DNA of 64,000 nt, from assembly GCF_009923995.1 (NCBI RefSeq), contig NZ_RFSK01000001.1:1-64000 (forward strand). Direction: 5' to 3'. Both the position numbers and the translations under genes were made by a program. Origin of the DNA: Janthinobacterium sp. (GTDB lineage Bacteria > Pseudomonadota > Gammaproteobacteria > Burkholderiales > Burkholderiaceae_D). The notes under the pieces were generated by a model. The model saw nothing but the letters and a program-made list of their open reading frames with translations. It did no database searches and had not been told where the DNA came from. Below are positions 9,445 to 17,911 of this stretch, piece after piece; position 1 is the first letter of the stretch, and the number at the start of each line of letters is the position of its first letter.

Positions 9445-9458
9445 ACAAAATACATCTT
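9436..9458 (-). promoter_or_regulatory. NsrR operator upstream of hemerythrin-hmp
   Basis: Read on the minus strand, the left half is AAGATGTATTT, an exact match to the 11-base NsrR half-site. The right half GCATGTT differs from RCATCTT at one base. With the centre included, about 19 of 22 defined positions fit the enterobacterial 23-base NsrR consensus. The site covers the predicted -35, so repression by steric block is expected. The nsrR gene itself is in this window. Confidence 0.8.
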
Positions 9459-9533
9459 TAAGGCCGGAGCGGATGCATGAGTATTTCCCGGGAGAATCTT
9501 GCTTGATATACGCCATTATGTGCGCCAGAGAAC

Positions 9534-9562
9534 ATAACAATATGGCCATGCCTGCCTATAAT
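9534..9562 (+). promoter_or_regulatory. Predicted promoter of the stressosome operon
   Basis: ATAACA (9534-9539) and a perfect -10 TATAAT (9557-9562) with 17-base spacing, 65 bases before the rsbR start. This is a housekeeping sigma-70 type promoter, so the module is likely expressed constitutively, with control at the protein level. Confidence 0.6.
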
Positions 9563-9626
9563 TTGTGAACGACAGCGCGCGCCGCCAGTGGCCGCGCCGT
9601 TCCCACCACTCCAGCCAAGGACGAGC

Positions 9627-10505
9627 ATGAAAAACAAGACGGGCACGGGCCAGCCGCAGCAGCTGGCCGCCATCATCGGCGACCACCACACGGAACTGCT
9701 GGACGGCTGGATGGCCGACCTGATCGCCCGCCTGGTGCGGCGCGACAAGATTGCGGAAAATGAACTGCGCCAGCAGGCGGCGCAATTCCTGCCCCTGCTG
9801 GTGCGCGCGCTGGAAAGCAGCGATTCCTTCGACATCGAAGGGGGCGCCTGGGACGACACGCGCCAGCTGCTCAGCGAAATCTCGCAGTCGCGCGTGCGCC
9901 AGGGCTATTCGCCCATCGACACGGCCAGCTTCGTGTTCGCCCTCAAGGAGCCCCTGTTCGCCTACCTGCGCAAGGAAATCGCCGCCCAGCCGCAGCAGCT
10001 GGGCGATGCCATCGTTGCCACCAGCAAGCTGTTCGACGAACTGGGCCTGCTGACCATCGCCACCTACCAGAAGGCGCGCGAGCAGGTCATCCTGCGCCAG
10101 CAGCAGGAACTGCTGGAACTGTCCACGCCCGTGGTGCAGCTATGGCAAAACGTGCTGGCCCTGCCCCTGATCGGCACGCTTGACAGCGCCCGCACGCAGG
10201 TGGTGATGGAAAGCCTGCTGCAAAAGATCGTCGATACGGGCGCCCTGATCGCCATCATCGACATCACGGGCGTGCCCACCGTCGACACCCTGGTGGCGCA
10301 GCACCTGCTGAAAACCATCGCGGCGGCGCGCCTGATGGGCGCCGACTGCATCATCAGCGGCATCCGTCCGCAGATCGCGCAAACCATCGTGCACCTGGGC
10401 GTGAACCTGGAGGACGTGATCACCAAGGCCACCCTGGCCGATGCCTTCGTCGTGGCCCTGAAGCGCACGGGTTCCAGCATCACCTACCAGCAGCAGCAAC
10501 ACTGA
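9627..10505 (+). CDS. rsbR: RsbR-type stressosome scaffold/sensor (RsbRD-N + STAS)
   Basis: A 292-residue protein with an N-terminal helical RsbRD_N-type sensory domain (about 1-150), a short linker helix and a C-terminal STAS domain (about 165-280). T221 in PTVDTLVA and T253 in IRPQIAQT align with the two threonines phosphorylated by RsbT in Bacillus RsbRA (T171 and T205). RsbR co-assembles with RsbS into the pseudo-icosahedral stressosome that holds RsbT until a signal is received. Start 9627 is used because AAGGA precedes it. It opens a six-gene operon whose later genes overlap or nearly overlap. Confidence 0.9.
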   Translation: MKNKTGTGQPQQLAAIIGDHHTELLDGWMADLIARLVRRDKIAENELRQQAAQFLPLLVRALESSDSFDIEGGAWDDTRQLLSEISQSRVRQGYSPIDTASFVFALKEPLFAYLRKEIAAQPQQLGDAIVATSKLFDELGLLTIATYQKAREQVILRQQQELLELSTPVVQLWQNVLALPLIGTLDSARTQVVMESLLQKIVDTGALIAIIDITGVPTVDTLVAQHLLKTIAAARLMGADCIISGIRPQIAQTIVHLGVNLEDVITKATLADAFVVALKRTGSSITYQQQQH

Positions 10506-10512
10506 GGCGCCC

Positions 10513-10875
10513 ATGGAGAGAATCCCCATTTTGCGCATGGGCCGCCTGCTGCTGGTGACGATCCAGGTGGACATGCATGACCGCCTGGCGATGACCCTGC
10601 AGGACGACCTGACGACGCGCATCGTCAAGGACCGCGCCACGGGCGTGCTGATCGACATTTCCGCGCTCGACATCGTCGACTCCTTCATCGGCCGCATGAT
10701 CAGCAACACGGCGGCGATGGCGAAGATCCTCGACGCGCGCACGGTGGTGGTCGGCATGCAGCCGGCCGTCGCCATCACCCTGGTGGAACTGGGGCTGGCA
10801 CTCGAAGGCGTGAGCACGGCCCTGAACGTGGAGCTGGGCATCAAGCTGCTGGAACGGGGCAGCCTGTGGGACTGA
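10513..10875 (+). CDS. rsbS: RsbS-type STAS protein, stressosome core
   Basis: A 120-residue single STAS domain. S57 in DIVDSFIGRM matches the RsbT-phosphorylated serine of Bacillus RsbS (S59), in the same DSFIGR context. Phosphorylation of this residue releases RsbT from the complex. It starts 7 bases after rsbR, with GAGG five bases before the ATG. Its position second, before the switch kinase, follows the standard R-S-T order. Confidence 0.92.
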   Translation: MERIPILRMGRLLLVTIQVDMHDRLAMTLQDDLTTRIVKDRATGVLIDISALDIVDSFIGRMISNTAAMAKILDARTVVVGMQPAVAITLVELGLALEGVSTALNVELGIKLLERGSLWD

Positions 10876-10891
10876 CGCGCACGGGTGCCGC

Positions 10892-11323
10892 GTGCTAGGC
10901 GCAGGTGCGCAGCAGGCGCACGACGCGGCGCAGGTACTGCCGTTGCGCAGCGATGAAGACGTGGTGCGCCTGCGCAAGCAGGTGCGCGACAGCATGGTCG
11001 CCATGGGTTTTGGCCTGATCGAACAGACCAAGATCATCACGGCGGCCAGCGAGCTGGCGCGCAACACCCTGCGCTATGGCGGCGGCGGCGAAGCGCATGT
11101 CGGGCGCGTGCGCGACGGCGCGCGCCAGGGACTGGAACTGCGCTTCGTCGATGCGGGGCCGGGGATCGAGGATATCGCCCAGGCGCTGACCGATGGCTAT
11201 ACCAGCGGCGGCGGACTGGGACTGGGGCTGGGCGGCGCCAAGCGCCTGGCCGACACATTTCACATCGACACGGCGCCCGGCATGGGCACCACCGTCACCA
11301 TCGCGAAATGGAAGCTGTTTTGA
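10892..11323 (+). CDS. rsbT: RsbT-type switch serine/threonine kinase
   Basis: A 143-residue GHKL ATPase-fold kinase. N-box residues are in ASELARNTLRYGGG, the G1 box in DAGPGIED and the G2 region in GGGLGLGLGGAKRL. RsbT phosphorylates RsbR and RsbS and then leaves the stressosome to act on a downstream partner. The only start fitting the frame is GTG at 10892, 16 bases after rsbS, with a weak ribosome-binding site. Homologues begin only about 10-15 residues before the conserved core, consistent with this choice. The natural partner RsbU and a sigma-B cascade are absent, so its target must lie elsewhere, plausibly the downstream kinases. Confidence 0.88.
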   Translation: MLGAGAQQAHDAAQVLPLRSDEDVVRLRKQVRDSMVAMGFGLIEQTKIITAASELARNTLRYGGGGEAHVGRVRDGARQGLELRFVDAGPGIEDIAQALTDGYTSGGGLGLGLGGAKRLADTFHIDTAPGMGTTVTIAKWKLF

Positions 11324-12402
11324 ACTACCAAGAGCCGCACCCTGACCTGCGCAGGCAACAACGCTTCACCATCGGCGAACCGAGCGAGATCGCCGCGGCC
11401 CGGCGCGCCGGCAACGAGCTGGCGCGCCACGTCGGCTTCGACGACGTGCGCGCCGGCCAGCTGGCCATCGTCATCAGCGAAGCGGCGACGAATATCGTCA
11501 AGCACGCGCGGCGCGGCGAAATCCTGCTGCGCAAGGTGCTGCGTGGCGGCACCAGCGGCATCGAGGTGCTGGCCATCGACCAGGGCCCCGGCATGGCGAA
11601 CGTGCGCCAGCACATGCAGGACGGCCATTCCACCACCGGCACGTATGGCGTGGGCCTGGGCGCGATACGCCGTTTGAGCCAGGAATTCGACCTGTACACG
11701 GCGCCCGGCAAGGGCACCGTGCTGATGATGGTGGTGTGGGGGCCACACGCCAGCAGCGCCATTCCCGCCAGCCCGAACTGGCAGATCGGCGCCATCTGTC
11801 TGCCGCTGGCCTCGGAACAGGTGAGCGGCGACGCCTGGAACGTCGTCTGCGAAGGCCATGAACTGAGCCTGATGGTGGCCGACGGCCTCGGTCACGGCCC
11901 GCTGGCGGCGCGCGCCTCGGAGCTGGCCAGCACGCTGCTGGAGCACAGCACGCCCGGCTTGCCGCCCCTGCCCGCGCCCTTCATCGAACTGGCTCACGGC
12001 GCCCTGCGCGCCACGCGCGGCGCGGCGCTGGCCGTGGCCCACATCGACAGCGCGCAGCGCGAACTGCGCTTCGCCGGCGTGGGCAACATCGCCGCCTGCG
12101 CCTTCGACGCGCAGCAGCGGCGCCACCTGCTGTCGCACAACGGCATCGTCGGCAGCAACCTGCGCAAGGTGCAGGAATTCCGCTACCCGTGGCAGGCCGG
12201 CACCATGCTGGTCATGCATTCGGACGGCCTGCACACGCGCTGGGACCTGGAACAGTATCCTGGACTGGCGCAGTGCCATCCCAGCCTCGTCGCGGCCGTG
12301 CTGTACCGCGACTTTTCGCGCGGACGCGACGACGTCACGGTGGTGGTCCTGCGCGAGCATGAGGAACATCAACCTTTGAACAGAGAAGAAGGTGCGGCAT
12401 GA
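11308..12402 (+). CDS. GHKL ATPase + SpoIIE-type phosphatase fusion (RsbX-like position)
   Basis: A 364-residue fusion. Residues 1-145 form an anti-sigma/RsbT-like ATPase domain (SEAATNIVKHARRG N-box, DQGPGMANV G1, TYGVGLGAIRRL G2). Residues 150-350 form a PP2C/SpoIIE phosphatase with VADGLGHGPLA and a C-terminal RDDVTVVVLR, which hold the metal-binding aspartates. In Bacillus, RsbX dephosphorylates RsbR and RsbS to reset the stressosome, and the phosphatase half is suited to that role. The gene overlaps the end of rsbT by 16 bases and the start of the next gene by 4, so it is translationally coupled on both sides. Confidence 0.87.
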   Translation: MEAVLNYQEPHPDLRRQQRFTIGEPSEIAAARRAGNELARHVGFDDVRAGQLAIVISEAATNIVKHARRGEILLRKVLRGGTSGIEVLAIDQGPGMANVRQHMQDGHSTTGTYGVGLGAIRRLSQEFDLYTAPGKGTVLMMVVWGPHASSAIPASPNWQIGAICLPLASEQVSGDAWNVVCEGHELSLMVADGLGHGPLAARASELASTLLEHSTPGLPPLPAPFIELAHGALRATRGAALAVAHIDSAQRELRFAGVGNIAACAFDAQQRRHLLSHNGIVGSNLRKVQEFRYPWQAGTMLVMHSDGLHTRWDLEQYPGLAQCHPSLVAAVLYRDFSRGRDDVTVVVLREHEEHQPLNREEGAA

Positions 12403-14222
12403 CGCAACGCATATTGACGGCCCATATCGGCAGCGAACTCGATGTCGTGGGCGCGCGCCAGCGCGCGCGGCAGATCGCCGCCCTGTGCGGCTTTGGCGTG
12501 CAGGACCAGGTGCGCATCGCCACGGCCGTGTCGGAACTGGCGCGCAACGTCTACAACTACGCGGGCAGCGGCAAGGTGCATTTCGCCATCGACGGCCAGA
12601 CGGCGCCGCAGCTGTTCAGCATCCGCATCGAGGACCAGGGCCCCGGCATCGCGCAGCTCGAGCAGATCCTGGCCGGCACCTACCGCTCGCCCACGGGCAT
12701 GGGCCTGGGCATCCTGGGCGCGCAGCGCCTGATGGACCGCTGCCACATCCACAGCGTGCCGGGCGAAGGCACGGAAATCACCCTGCAAAAGCTGTTCCCC
12801 CGCGATGCGCCCCTGCTCGACGGCAGCGGCATCGGCGCCCTCTCCGGCAGCCTGCAGGCGTTGCCAACGGATATCACCCTGGCCGAAGTGCAGCAGCAGA
12901 ACCGCGAGCTGCTGGCCACCCTGGCCGAACTGAAGACGCGCCAGGACGACCTGCTGCAGCTGACGCGCGAACTGGAAGACACCAACCGGGGCGTGGTGGC
13001 CCTGTACGCGGAGCTGGACGAAAAGGCCGACCACCTGCGCCGCGCCGACCAGATGAAATCGCGCTTCCTGTCGAACATGAGCCACGAATTCCGCACGCCG
13101 CTCAGCTCCATCCGCGCCCTCTCCAAGCTGCTGCTGGACCGGGTCGACGGCACGCTGACGGACGAGCAGGAAAAACAGGTGCTGTTCATCCTGCAGGGCG
13201 CCGTCAGCCTCAGCGACCTGGTCAACGACCTGCTGGACCTGGCCAAGATCGAGGCGGGCAAGGTCGACGTGCACGCCAACAGCTTCCAGGTGGCCGACCT
13301 GTTCAGCGCCCTGCGCGGCATGCTGCGCCCGCTGCTCGTGTCAGAATCGCTGGCCCTGACCTTCATCGACCCCGATCCGGCCCTGCACATCCACACGGAC
13401 GAAGGCAAGCTGTCGCAGATCCTGCGCAACTTCATCTCCAACGCCCTCAAGTTCACGGAAGCGGGCGCCATCATCGTCAGCGCCACGCCGCTGCCGGAGC
13501 AGGATGCGATCCGCTTTTCCGTCTCCGACACGGGCCTGGGCATCGGCGCCGAGGACGTGCAGCTGATCTTCGAGGAATTCAGCCAGGTGGAAAACCACAT
13601 GCAGCGCAAGGTCAAGGGCACGGGCCTGGGCCTGCCCCTGTGCCGCAACCTGGCCACCCTGCTCAATGGCACGGTAGCCGTGGAAAGTACCCTGGGCAAG
13701 GGTTCGCTGTTCTCCGTCGTCCTGCCCACCAGCTACCATGCGCCCGAAGGCAGCCTGCCGCCCTGCGCGCCCGCCAACGACAATGGCAACGACCAGCGCA
13801 TCCCCGTGCTGGTGGTGGAGGATAACCCGCCCATCCGCCTGCTGTATGAAAAATTCCTGGCCGGCAGCGAGTTTCGCGTGGTGGCCGCGCGCAGCGTGCG
13901 CGAAGCGCAGGAACGCTGGGAACAGCAGCGTCCCGCCGCCGTCATCCTCGACATCCTGCTGCACGGCGAAAATGCCTGGCACTGGCTGGCGGAACTGAAA
14001 AACGACCCGCTGCGGCGCCAGGTGCCCGTCATCGTCGCCACCGAGATCGAGGACAAGCGCAAGGGCCTGGCCCTGGGCGCCGATGCCTACTACGTCAAGC
14101 CCCTGCTGCGCCAGCAGCTGCTGGCCACCCTGCGCGCGCTGATCGGCCAGACCCACCACCGGCAAGAGCCGGCCCCGCCGCAAGGCACCACCACCAGGGA
14201 TAATGCGCATGCTAACGGATAA
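12399..14222 (+). CDS. Hybrid histidine kinase with N-terminal RsbT-like ATPase domain
   Basis: A 607-residue cytoplasmic protein. An RsbT/anti-sigma-like ATPase domain comes first (1-135: AVSELARNVYNYAG, DQGPGIAQ, GMGLGILGAQRL). A coiled coil follows (about 160-220), then HisKA with H229 in SNMSHEFRTPLSS, HATPase_c (to about 445) and a receiver domain (about 468-585) with the ED pair, an aspartate in VILDILLHG and lysine in YYVKPL. There are no transmembrane segments. The N-terminal domain resembles RsbT and could swap into or compete for the stressosome, linking it to phosphorelay. Its start overlaps the previous stop (ATGA). Confidence 0.9.
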   Translation: MTQRILTAHIGSELDVVGARQRARQIAALCGFGVQDQVRIATAVSELARNVYNYAGSGKVHFAIDGQTAPQLFSIRIEDQGPGIAQLEQILAGTYRSPTGMGLGILGAQRLMDRCHIHSVPGEGTEITLQKLFPRDAPLLDGSGIGALSGSLQALPTDITLAEVQQQNRELLATLAELKTRQDDLLQLTRELEDTNRGVVALYAELDEKADHLRRADQMKSRFLSNMSHEFRTPLSSIRALSKLLLDRVDGTLTDEQEKQVLFILQGAVSLSDLVNDLLDLAKIEAGKVDVHANSFQVADLFSALRGMLRPLLVSESLALTFIDPDPALHIHTDEGKLSQILRNFISNALKFTEAGAIIVSATPLPEQDAIRFSVSDTGLGIGAEDVQLIFEEFSQVENHMQRKVKGTGLGLPLCRNLATLLNGTVAVESTLGKGSLFSVVLPTSYHAPEGSLPPCAPANDNGNDQRIPVLVVEDNPPIRLLYEKFLAGSEFRVVAARSVREAQERWEQQRPAAVILDILLHGENAWHWLAELKNDPLRRQVPVIVATEIEDKRKGLALGADAYYVKPLLRQQLLATLRALIGQTHHRQEPAPPQGTTTRDNAHANG

Positions 14223-15729
14223 CAACAGCGATGCACTGATCCTCAACGTCGATGACAGCGACGGCGCACGCTACGCCAAGTCGCGCATCCTCACGCGCGC
14301 CGGCTTCAAGGTAATTGAGGCCTCGAACGGCGGCGACGCGCTGCTGCGCGCGCGCCAGGATCATCCCAACCTGATCCTGCTCGACGTCAAGCTGCCCGAC
14401 ATCAATGGCCTGGAAGTGTGCCGCCAGCTGAAGGGCGGCGCCGAGACGAATACCATCCTGATCCTGCAAACGTCGGCCTCGTGCATCGGCACGGCCGACA
14501 AGATCCGCGCCCTCGACGGCGGCGCCGACAACTATCTGGTCGAGCCCATCGAGGCGGACGAACTGATCGCCAACGTGCGTGCCCTGCTGCGCCTGGGCCA
14601 GGTCGAGCGCGCGCTGCGCGAAGTCGACCGCCGCAAGGACGAATTCCTCGCCACCCTGGCGCACGAACTGCGCAATCCGCTCGGTCCCATCCGCACGGCG
14701 CTGGCCCTGCTGTGCAAGCTCGACCCCGTCGTGCCGGCCGCGCAGGACAATGCCCGCCGCACCATCGCCCGCCACACGGATCACCTGGTGCGCCTGGTGG
14801 ATGACCTGCTCGACGTGTCGCGCATTTCGCTGGGCAAGATCTCGCTGCAATGGGACAGCGTGAGCCTGGCCAGCGTGATCCGCAGCGCCGTGGAAACGAG
14901 TTCGCACAGCATCGAGGCGCGCGGCCATGCGCTGGACGTGACGCTGCCCAAGCAGGAGCTGTGGGTCTGCGGCGATGCCGTGCGCCTGTCGCAGATCGTC
15001 GCCAACCTGCTGCTCAACGCAGCCAAGTTCACGGCGCCGGGCGGGCGCATCGCCATTTCCGCCGAGCGCGCAGGCGATAACGTGCATATCCGTCTCAGCG
15101 ACAACGGCATCGGCATCGCCGCCGCCAGCATCGACAGCATTTTCGGCCTGTTCGCGCAGAGCGGCCACTCGCCGGACCGGGTGCAGGATGGCCTGGGCAT
15201 CGGCCTGTCGCTGGTGCGCACCCTGGTCGAACTGCACGGCGGCCAGGTCAGCGTCAGAAGTCCCGGCGTGGGGCTGGGCAGCACCTTCGAAGTCAGCCTG
15301 CCGCTCGACGCCAACGTGCCGCTGCCCTCCGCCGTGCCGGCGCCGTCAGCTTCCCCGGCCGGCAGCAGCCAGCGCATCCTCGTCGTCGACGACAACTGCG
15401 ACGCGGCCGACACCCTGGCCGAGCTGCTGGAAATGTACGGCCACACGGTACGCACGGCCTACACGGGAGCGCAGGCCGCCGAGCGCACCCTGGAATTCAA
15501 GCCCGACATCGTCTTTCTCGACATCGGCCTGCCCGACATGAACGGCTACGAAGTGGCCGTCAAGCTGCGCCAGCTGCCGATACCGCAGCATTTCCTGCTG
15601 GTGGCGTTGACCGGCTACGGCCAGGAGCACGACCGGCAGGCGGCCCTGGCGGCGGGCTTCAATGAGCACTTCGCCAAGCCTGTCGATTTCGGCAAGCTGG
15701 CCATGCTGGGGCTGCATATCGCGCCATGA
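14209..15729 (+). CDS. Receiver-kinase-receiver hybrid histidine kinase, last gene of the stressosome operon
   Basis: About 506 residues: an N-terminal receiver (D in LILLDVKLPD), HisKA (H in TLAHELRNPLGP), HATPase_c, and a C-terminal receiver (D in VFLDIGLPD, K in FAKPVD). In the first receiver the conserved lysine is replaced by glutamate (YLVEPIE), so its phospho-signalling may be altered. No DNA-binding, GGDEF or methyltransferase output domain is present. An ATG at 14203 is in frame, but 14209 gives a better distance to AGGG. The start lies inside the previous gene. It is probably the terminal phosphorelay partner, acting on an unlinked output protein. Confidence 0.88.
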   Translation: MLTDNNSDALILNVDDSDGARYAKSRILTRAGFKVIEASNGGDALLRARQDHPNLILLDVKLPDINGLEVCRQLKGGAETNTILILQTSASCIGTADKIRALDGGADNYLVEPIEADELIANVRALLRLGQVERALREVDRRKDEFLATLAHELRNPLGPIRTALALLCKLDPVVPAAQDNARRTIARHTDHLVRLVDDLLDVSRISLGKISLQWDSVSLASVIRSAVETSSHSIEARGHALDVTLPKQELWVCGDAVRLSQIVANLLLNAAKFTAPGGRIAISAERAGDNVHIRLSDNGIGIAAASIDSIFGLFAQSGHSPDRVQDGLGIGLSLVRTLVELHGGQVSVRSPGVGLGSTFEVSLPLDANVPLPSAVPAPSASPAGSSQRILVVDDNCDAADTLAELLEMYGHTVRTAYTGAQAAERTLEFKPDIVFLDIGLPDMNGYEVAVKLRQLPIPQHFLLVALTGYGQEHDRQAALAAGFNEHFAKPVDFGKLAMLGLHIAP

Positions 15730-15774
15730 CGCGGGACGGCCTGCGCGCCTGGTTTTTTTACATGACGCTTCGGC

Positions 15775-15780
15775 TATAAT
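15775..15780 (+). promoter_or_regulatory. -10 element upstream of the solute-binding protein gene
   Basis: A perfect TATAAT 62 bases before the start codon, with no convincing -35. A seven-T run at 15753-15759 just upstream may mark the end of the stressosome transcript. Confidence 0.4.
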
Positions 15781-15841
15781 CGGCGGGTGCGAAACGCGAC
15801 AGTTTCGGGCCACCTGGGATGAACAATTGCGGCAACAACCG

Positions 15842-16681
15842 ATGTGCGATGGCGCTGCTGTGCCTTTTTTTCACCGCCTGCGTCCCCGCGCATGGCTGGC
15901 CGCCGCCTGGGCCGCCACGGCCCTGCTGGCGGCGCCGGCCCGCGCCGACGACGCCCTGCCGGCCAGGCTGGTCTGCCATGACGACCTTTTCGTGCCCTAC
16001 TTCATGCAGAACCAGGGACGCATCGAAGGCTTGAACGTGGACGTGCTGCGCGAAGCCGCGGCGCGGCTGGGCATCGCCATCGAATTTCGCGCCATGCCGT
16101 GGCGCCGCCTGGAAAGTGAACTGGCCAGGCCGCAAGGCACGGTCGATTGCGCCTTCGCCATGAGCCGCACGCCGGCGCGCGAGCAGTACCTGGAATTCGG
16201 CAAGGTGCCCCTGCAGCCGACCGAATACGCGCTGTTCGTACGCCAGGCCGCGCAGCCGGCCCATGCCTTGCCGGCCGTGGGCAGGCTGGACGACCTGGCC
16301 GGCAAGGTGATCGGCGTGCGCGCCGGCTTCCGCCTGCCCGAGGCCATCGCCGCCGGCGCCGCGCAGGGGCGCTGGAGCATCGCCGAAGTGCCGACGGATG
16401 CGGCCAATTTCCAGAAACTGGCGCTGCAGCGCATCGACGCCGTGCTGGCGGACGGCATCGTCGGCCAGTACACGGTCCGGCAGCTGAAGCTGGGCGGCAT
16501 CGCGCGCGTGGCGCCATCGTCGCCCTCCATGCGCTTCGACACCTATATCGTGTTCCGCAAGAGCGCCGCGTCGCCGGCGCTGGCCGCCGCCTTCGACCGC
16601 GTGTTCCGGCAGATGCGCCAGGACGGCACTTTCGCGCGCATCACTTCCGCCTACCTGGGCGCCCCACTCCTGGAACCATGA
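15842..16681 (+). CDS. Periplasmic solute-binding protein, family 3
   Basis: A 279-residue protein with a long signal peptide (hydrophobic WLAAAWAATALLAAPARA, cleavage near ARA-DD) and a family 3 (amino-acid/polar-solute type) binding fold: FVPYFMQNQGRIEGLNVDVL at the start, then GVRAGFRLPEA and MRFDTYIVFRKS. No ABC permease or ATPase is adjacent, so it may be an orphan binding protein or a sensor-type periplasmic protein. Start 15842 is chosen because the signal peptide begins there; the frame is open further upstream into the previous gene. The next gene begins one base after its stop codon. Confidence 0.75.
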   Translation: MCDGAAVPFFHRLRPRAWLAAAWAATALLAAPARADDALPARLVCHDDLFVPYFMQNQGRIEGLNVDVLREAAARLGIAIEFRAMPWRRLESELARPQGTVDCAFAMSRTPAREQYLEFGKVPLQPTEYALFVRQAAQPAHALPAVGRLDDLAGKVIGVRAGFRLPEAIAAGAAQGRWSIAEVPTDAANFQKLALQRIDAVLADGIVGQYTVRQLKLGGIARVAPSSPSMRFDTYIVFRKSAASPALAAAFDRVFRQMRQDGTFARITSAYLGAPLLEP

Positions 16682-16682
16682 C

Positions 16683-17804
16683 ATGAAAACCCGCACGCCC
16701 CTGCTGCGCATCACCATGATACTGGGCGCCCTGCACGCCCTGCTGGGCTGGCTGCTGCTGCCGGCGTTGCCCGTCGGCCTGGCCGGCTGGCTGCTCGGCG
16801 GCGCCGTGCTGCTGGCCTCGACCATGCTGATGCCGATGACGATCTTCGCCCGCGCCATCACGCACGATGCGCGCCTGGCCGACCGCCTGAGCTGGGCCGG
16901 TTCGCTGTGCATGGGCTTTTTTTCCTCGCTGTTCGTGCTCACGGTGCTGCGCGCCCTGCTGATGCTGATTCCCGCCACGCGCCCGCACGCGCAGGCTTCC
17001 GCCGTGGCCGTCCTGGTTCTGGCCCTGCTGGCCACCGTCGTCGGCTTCATCAACGCCCGCAGGGTGGCACGCGTGCGCGAGGTCGACGTGCCCATCGCCG
17101 GGCTGCCGACCGCCCTGCAGGGTCTGACCATCGTGCAGCTGAGCGACATCCACGTGGGCGCCACCATCAAGCGCGCCTACGTGGAGGCCATCGTCGCGCG
17201 CGCCAACGGCCTGCAGGCGGACCTTATCGCCATCACGGGCGACGTGGTCGACGGCACGGTGGCGCAGCTGGGCGCGCACACGGCGCCGCTGGGCGAGCTG
17301 CGCGCACGCCATGGCGTGTTTCTGGTGACGGGCAACCACGAATACTATTCGGGCGCCGCACCGTGGGTGGCGGAGTTCCGCCACCTGGGCCTGCGCGTGC
17401 TGATGAACGAACATGTGATTCTCGAGCACGACGGCGCGCGCCTGGCCGTCGCCGGCGTCACCGATTTCAACGCGGGCGCCTTTGACCCGGATCAACGCAG
17501 CGATCCGCAAGCAGCCATCGCCGGCGCGCCGGCGCATATCCCCCGCATCCTGCTGGCGCACCAGCCGCGCAGCGCGCCCGAGGCCGAGGCAGCCGGCTAC
17601 GACCTGCAGTTGTCCGGCCACACGCACGGCGGCCAGTTCTGGCCGTGGAACCTGTTCGTGCCGCTGCAGCAGCCCTACGTGGCGGGACTGCACCGGCGCG
17701 GCCGCCTGTGGATTTATGTGAGCCGCGGCACCGGCTACTGGGGCCCGCCGAAACGCATCGGCGCGCCGGCGGAAATTACGCGACTCAGGCTGGTGGCGGC
17801 GTAA
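16683..17804 (+). CDS. Membrane-anchored metallophosphoesterase (YkuE/YaeI type)
   Basis: A 373-residue protein with four predicted N-terminal membrane helices (to about residue 130) and a calcineurin-like metallophosphoesterase domain. The metal ligands are visible in order: SDIHVG, GDVVDG, GNHEYY, LLAHQPR and SGHTHGGQFWP. Related proteins hydrolyse phosphoesters such as UDP-sugars or lipid-linked pyrophosphates at the membrane, but the substrate cannot be read from this sequence. The ATG follows the stop of the solute-binding gene by one base, so the two are co-translated; the functional link is unknown. Confidence 0.85.
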   Translation: MKTRTPLLRITMILGALHALLGWLLLPALPVGLAGWLLGGAVLLASTMLMPMTIFARAITHDARLADRLSWAGSLCMGFFSSLFVLTVLRALLMLIPATRPHAQASAVAVLVLALLATVVGFINARRVARVREVDVPIAGLPTALQGLTIVQLSDIHVGATIKRAYVEAIVARANGLQADLIAITGDVVDGTVAQLGAHTAPLGELRARHGVFLVTGNHEYYSGAAPWVAEFRHLGLRVLMNEHVILEHDGARLAVAGVTDFNAGAFDPDQRSDPQAAIAGAPAHIPRILLAHQPRSAPEAEAAGYDLQLSGHTHGGQFWPWNLFVPLQQPYVAGLHRRGRLWIYVSRGTGYWGPPKRIGAPAEITRLRLVAA

Positions 17805-17911
17805 GTCCCAGCGCGCCGGGCCGGCCACCCACGCTGCGGCACGCGGATGGACCGGTCGCCGTCAACGGTGCAGACCAGGCGGCTATCGCCAGGCTGTCGG
17901 CCTCCCGCCCG

